Origin: Lepisosteus oculatus
Taxonomy: Eukaryota > Chordata > Actinopteri > Semionotiformes > Lepisosteidae
DNA length: 64,000 nt
Direction: 5' to 3'
Assembly (NCBI RefSeq): GCF_040954835.1
Contig: NC_090699.1
Coordinates: 19,539,817-19,603,816, forward strand
Shown here: positions 60,701 through 64,000 of the stretch, one piece after another
How the letters are laid out: each line of letters starts with the position of its first letter
How positions within the stretch are numbered: position 1 is the first letter of the stretch
Notes under the pieces: model-generated
Seen by the model: the letters and a program-made list of their open reading frames with translations, nothing else
What the model was told of the DNA's origin: nothing
The model's database searches: none
Program-made: the position numbers and the translations under genes

Positions 60701-63700
60701 GAGTTGTCTAATTTTTGAAGATGGAAGATGCTGAACCACATACAATTAAGATTGCTTATTTTGAAATCTACTCTCTGGCCTCAGGCCTTATAACCAGTAA
60801 TGAACAGTTCATAACTGGATGCCTGAAATGAAGCTCAGCAATCAATGCTACTTCATAAGGAAACAAGTATTCTAGGCATCCTATGCTCTTAAAGTCTGTA
60901 CAGAAGCTGACACAAAACAAATATTTTATTTTGGAGTTCTCAGGACCTATTTTTTTTCTTTTTGGTATGGTTTGCTTTTTTTTTGAGGAATTGTATATAT
61001 GTGTGCACTGGGAGAAAATTTAACAGACTAGGCAAAAGCACAGCACACAGTGAACAGATGGAAAAGTATGCTCAGAAGGAAATCTGGAGTGGCAGAAGGA
61101 AAAAAGAAAGATAAAATTACATGCCAGGGAGAAATGCAGCCATGAAAACCATCAGTTCTAAACCTTGCTTGACCTGAATGAATTCAAAGCAACATTATAT
61201 AGCAGGTTTGATTAGTGTGTGCAGACAGACCCATATATATATATAATCACTGCGAAAGGTAGTTCTGACCATGGCTATAGCTTTATTATTTCCTAACTGA
61301 TGTATATGATATTGGAAAGTCACCAAATGCCCTTCTGAAAATAAAGCAGCTGCCCAACTGATTACTTTAAAACTTTTCTCAGCTCCATAATCCTGGAATG
61401 TTCTAGGATTTAAAAAATTAATATTTGAAAACAAACTGGCTTTTTACCACAGATTAACATTTTTGTAGCAGTTTCTGAAATTTCAGCTGTAACTCACATG
61501 AAGCTCTATAAATTTGCACGTAAAAGCTTTTGATCCCCTTTTATTTAGAAATGAAAAGGTGACAAAATTCATATTGAGGATGTAGATCTGGAGTTACAGT
61601 GGGGAAAAAAAACCTCCTATGAGACATTGCTCCCCTTACCGACATGTGTGAGATATTGTGGTTGAAGAAACAGGCAACCAAGGATGGCTTTAATGGTCTC
61701 CTGAGCTCAACACATCTACACACAATGTTCAAGTATCTATGGATTGCAACAGTACATAATTCTCCACGTGAAATTTCTGAAAATGTTATTTGACCACTGA
61801 GTTGAAGTGATGACAATCTGGAAACCCATTTAAACAACAGGGGGGTTGCTGGAACAATGAGACTGAGATATCCCACCGAAGATTAGAACCCACAACCCCC
61901 AGCTCCTAGTCACTTCTACACTCCCAAAATCTGCAAATCGAAGCCCGGTACATCTTCCTCAGCCAAGTAAATCCCTCACTGGAGGACACAAAAGCATCTC
62001 TGTTGATGTGGCTCTCCACTTTCATGCAGCACCAGAACATGACATTTTTTCTATCAAAAAAGGGGCTCTCAGTCCTGGCAACCCCAACCCCCTTAACACA
62101 CACACCTCTCTGGTATTGATCTACCTGAACACTCATTCAGATAAACAAACTCTTAAGAGATCTAAAACTTTAGATGTTTTAACATGTAGGACATCTGCCT
62201 TTGAACTACTGTATTCTTAAGTAACACAAAATCTCCTATCTCTGAGTGGGGGAAAAAAAAACTTACAAAGGCAAGGCTGTAACTGAGCAGCTTGCTGATT
62301 CAGTTACGGACTCATTTGAGTGAAGAACCCAGCTGCAATAAAACCAGTAGGTATGGGGGACTGGGAATTCCTGTTCAATACTATGTATTGAGAGAATGAT
62401 GGAACAAAGCCAACTGCAGGATGGCAGGTCACTGATATTCCCCTAGTCCTGAAGGGTCACTGTGTTACCACCCTGGACACTTAATGACTGGATTCGTATC
62501 AACTGTTCATTTAACTGGTCTATCGTACCACTGTGTCTAGGCTGTTACTCATTGAGGACATTAATCAGGAGGACTGTAAATCCTGACAGACTGTGGCCTT
62601 CCAGGAATGAATATCGGCGACAACACGTTCCTCGGAATGAAAAGGACCTCAGTCTTGTCACTACTGCGTGCATTCTGGTTGGCATCCCTGAGGCAGAGAT
62701 GAAAGGATGAACGAGGTGCAAGCTTTACAAGATATCCTCCCCCTATAATACTTCCACTGCAATGTGCAGGTTTTCCATTTAACTCAGTTTCATAAAACGG
62801 TACACCAAACAAAGCCTTAAAACACACCCTCTTAACCTTTGGATCGTCTAAATATTAAAAACAAAGACCTCCGCTATCGTGATTAGAATTAGCCCTGCCT
62901 CCTGTATGTAACACTGTCTGAAACAAGCTGAGCTCCACAGCAATTTGGATCATTGCAAGTAGGGACCAGTGAAGCAAAGTATGGTAATCAGCTTTGTTCT
63001 ATTACAGTCAACAGCACCGCATCGACTGAAGCACTGTTTTAATTGTGTTGTGGGTTTCTGATCAATAAAAGCTTAAGTGGTCACTCAAAAGTAGTCACTC
63101 TACCAAATTTCCAAATGTTTTCCTATGCATACTACGATAAGCCCTAGGAGAGCTGATAATACAATTCTGCTGTGTCATTGATTGTTCGATTGCGTTCTGC
63201 TGGATGAAAAAAATACATTTACTGGCTAAATACCACATTTTAATTCTACGTCAATGGACGGTACATGCTGAATGGAAAGAAACCCATTAAACAACTATGA
63301 ATGGGCTACAATAAAATACGTCATATCTAAAGTAAATTACAACAACAAAACTTTATTAGTAATCAATAGAATATTGCATATCTTCAGATGAAGCTCATAA
63401 AGAAAACAGGAAACGTCCAGACGACTGGCAACTTATGCGCCCTCAACTTACGTATTCGGAAAATAAAAAGTATTGAAAAATGCTTTATCTGAAAAATTCG
63501 CCAAGCACGCCTACAAGAGCTGGTTAATGAGCCTATACAGTCATGTTATTTACTGTTCTTATGCTTATATTTAATATATTAAATTACCATAAGAGGTTAG
63601 TAAGGCGTTTATATTAGGGTTATATGGTAAAATTTGACTACCGCGAATTTTGGCTTTACACGCTACTCAACATTTTATTTACGCACAAGTTCCGAGTCGA

Positions 63701-64000
63701 CTCATTTCTGTTATCATTTTACTGGAGACTAATACAAAGTCTAACAAAACACTGTGCATCATCTACATGTAGTTGACAGAGCAAGACCACGCAGGTGGAG
63801 CAAGGCAAACATCAAAACCTCCACCTCCACTCACACAAAGAAGCAGAGACAGTGGGTCACGGAGGGGCTGACTGTAGGAGGAGGCTCTTTCTCAGCAGCC
63901 TTCCGTTGTAATGACAAGTAGCACATACTGTACCTGTACAGTACATGCGTTCATTTTGTGTGGAGCTCACGGAAATACAGTTCAGCTCTGGCAATCTCCG

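Larger units (their letters stand above)
45110..64000 (-). other. Presumed spock2 5' intron and upstream DNA
   Basis: I searched the minus strand for the missing signal peptide exon and the conserved NF(M/L)(E/D)D.QWL...WN(R/K)FRD exon and did not find either. They probably lie beyond 64000, or have diverged. Repeats are listed separately. Repeat-poor stretches near 56100-56600 and 59840-60560 could hold regulatory elements, but nothing specific can be shown. Confidence 0.5.

Noticed and set aside
1-64000. CRISPR arrays, bacterial operons, phage or viral genes.
   Set aside because: All coding sequence is split by spliceosomal introns; no direct-repeat/spacer arrays or viral gene blocks were seen.

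Overview
The window is vertebrate nuclear DNA, most likely from a ray-finned fish. It holds three split protein-coding genes with GT-AG introns (one intron is GC-AG), AT-rich introns, and interspersed repeats typical of fish: 5S rRNA-derived SINEs, tRNA-derived SINEs, Tc1/mariner relics, CR1/L2-type LINE relics, and a short repeat that occurs as inverted copies. The proteins are close to their tetrapod counterparts. I cannot fix the species from sequence alone; a non-teleost such as a gar or bowfin is a guess.

Layout. (1) 1-1440: upstream DNA with one 5'-truncated SINE. (2) about 1440-9000, + strand: sar1a, the COPII GTPase. It has a probable non-coding first exon, six coding exons joining to a 198-residue protein, and a long 3' side with several poly(A) signals. 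Its last intron carries a Tc1-like relic with a nearly complete 5S-derived SINE inside it, and begins with GC rather than GT. (3) 10190-20416, + strand: tysnd1, the peroxisomal processing protease. It has four coding exons and 568 residues ending in Ser-Lys-Leu, behind a promoter with six CCAAT boxes plus CRE and ETS sites. (4) 20231-26889: the space between two convergent genes. (5) 26890 to beyond 45054, - strand: spock2 (testican-2). Ten coding exons joining in frame encode the C-terminal 358 residues. They include a 9-base microexon (Glu-Val-Glu) with the flanking sequence expected of a neuron-regulated microexon. The signal peptide and roughly the first 60 residues were not found and probably lie beyond 64000. 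(6) 45055-64000: presumed spock2 intron and upstream DNA with repeats and no recognisable coding exon.

The three genes are not a pathway: sar1a acts in ER export, tysnd1 in the peroxisome matrix, and spock2 in the extracellular matrix. From memory, sar1a-tysnd1 adjacency is old and shared with human 10q22, while spock2 lies about 2 Mb away in human, so its position here may reflect lineage-specific rearrangement or compaction. The strongest points for follow-up are the spock2 microexon, the GC-AG intron of sar1a, the CCAAT array of tysnd1, and an unassigned exon-like start at 23725 on the + strand.
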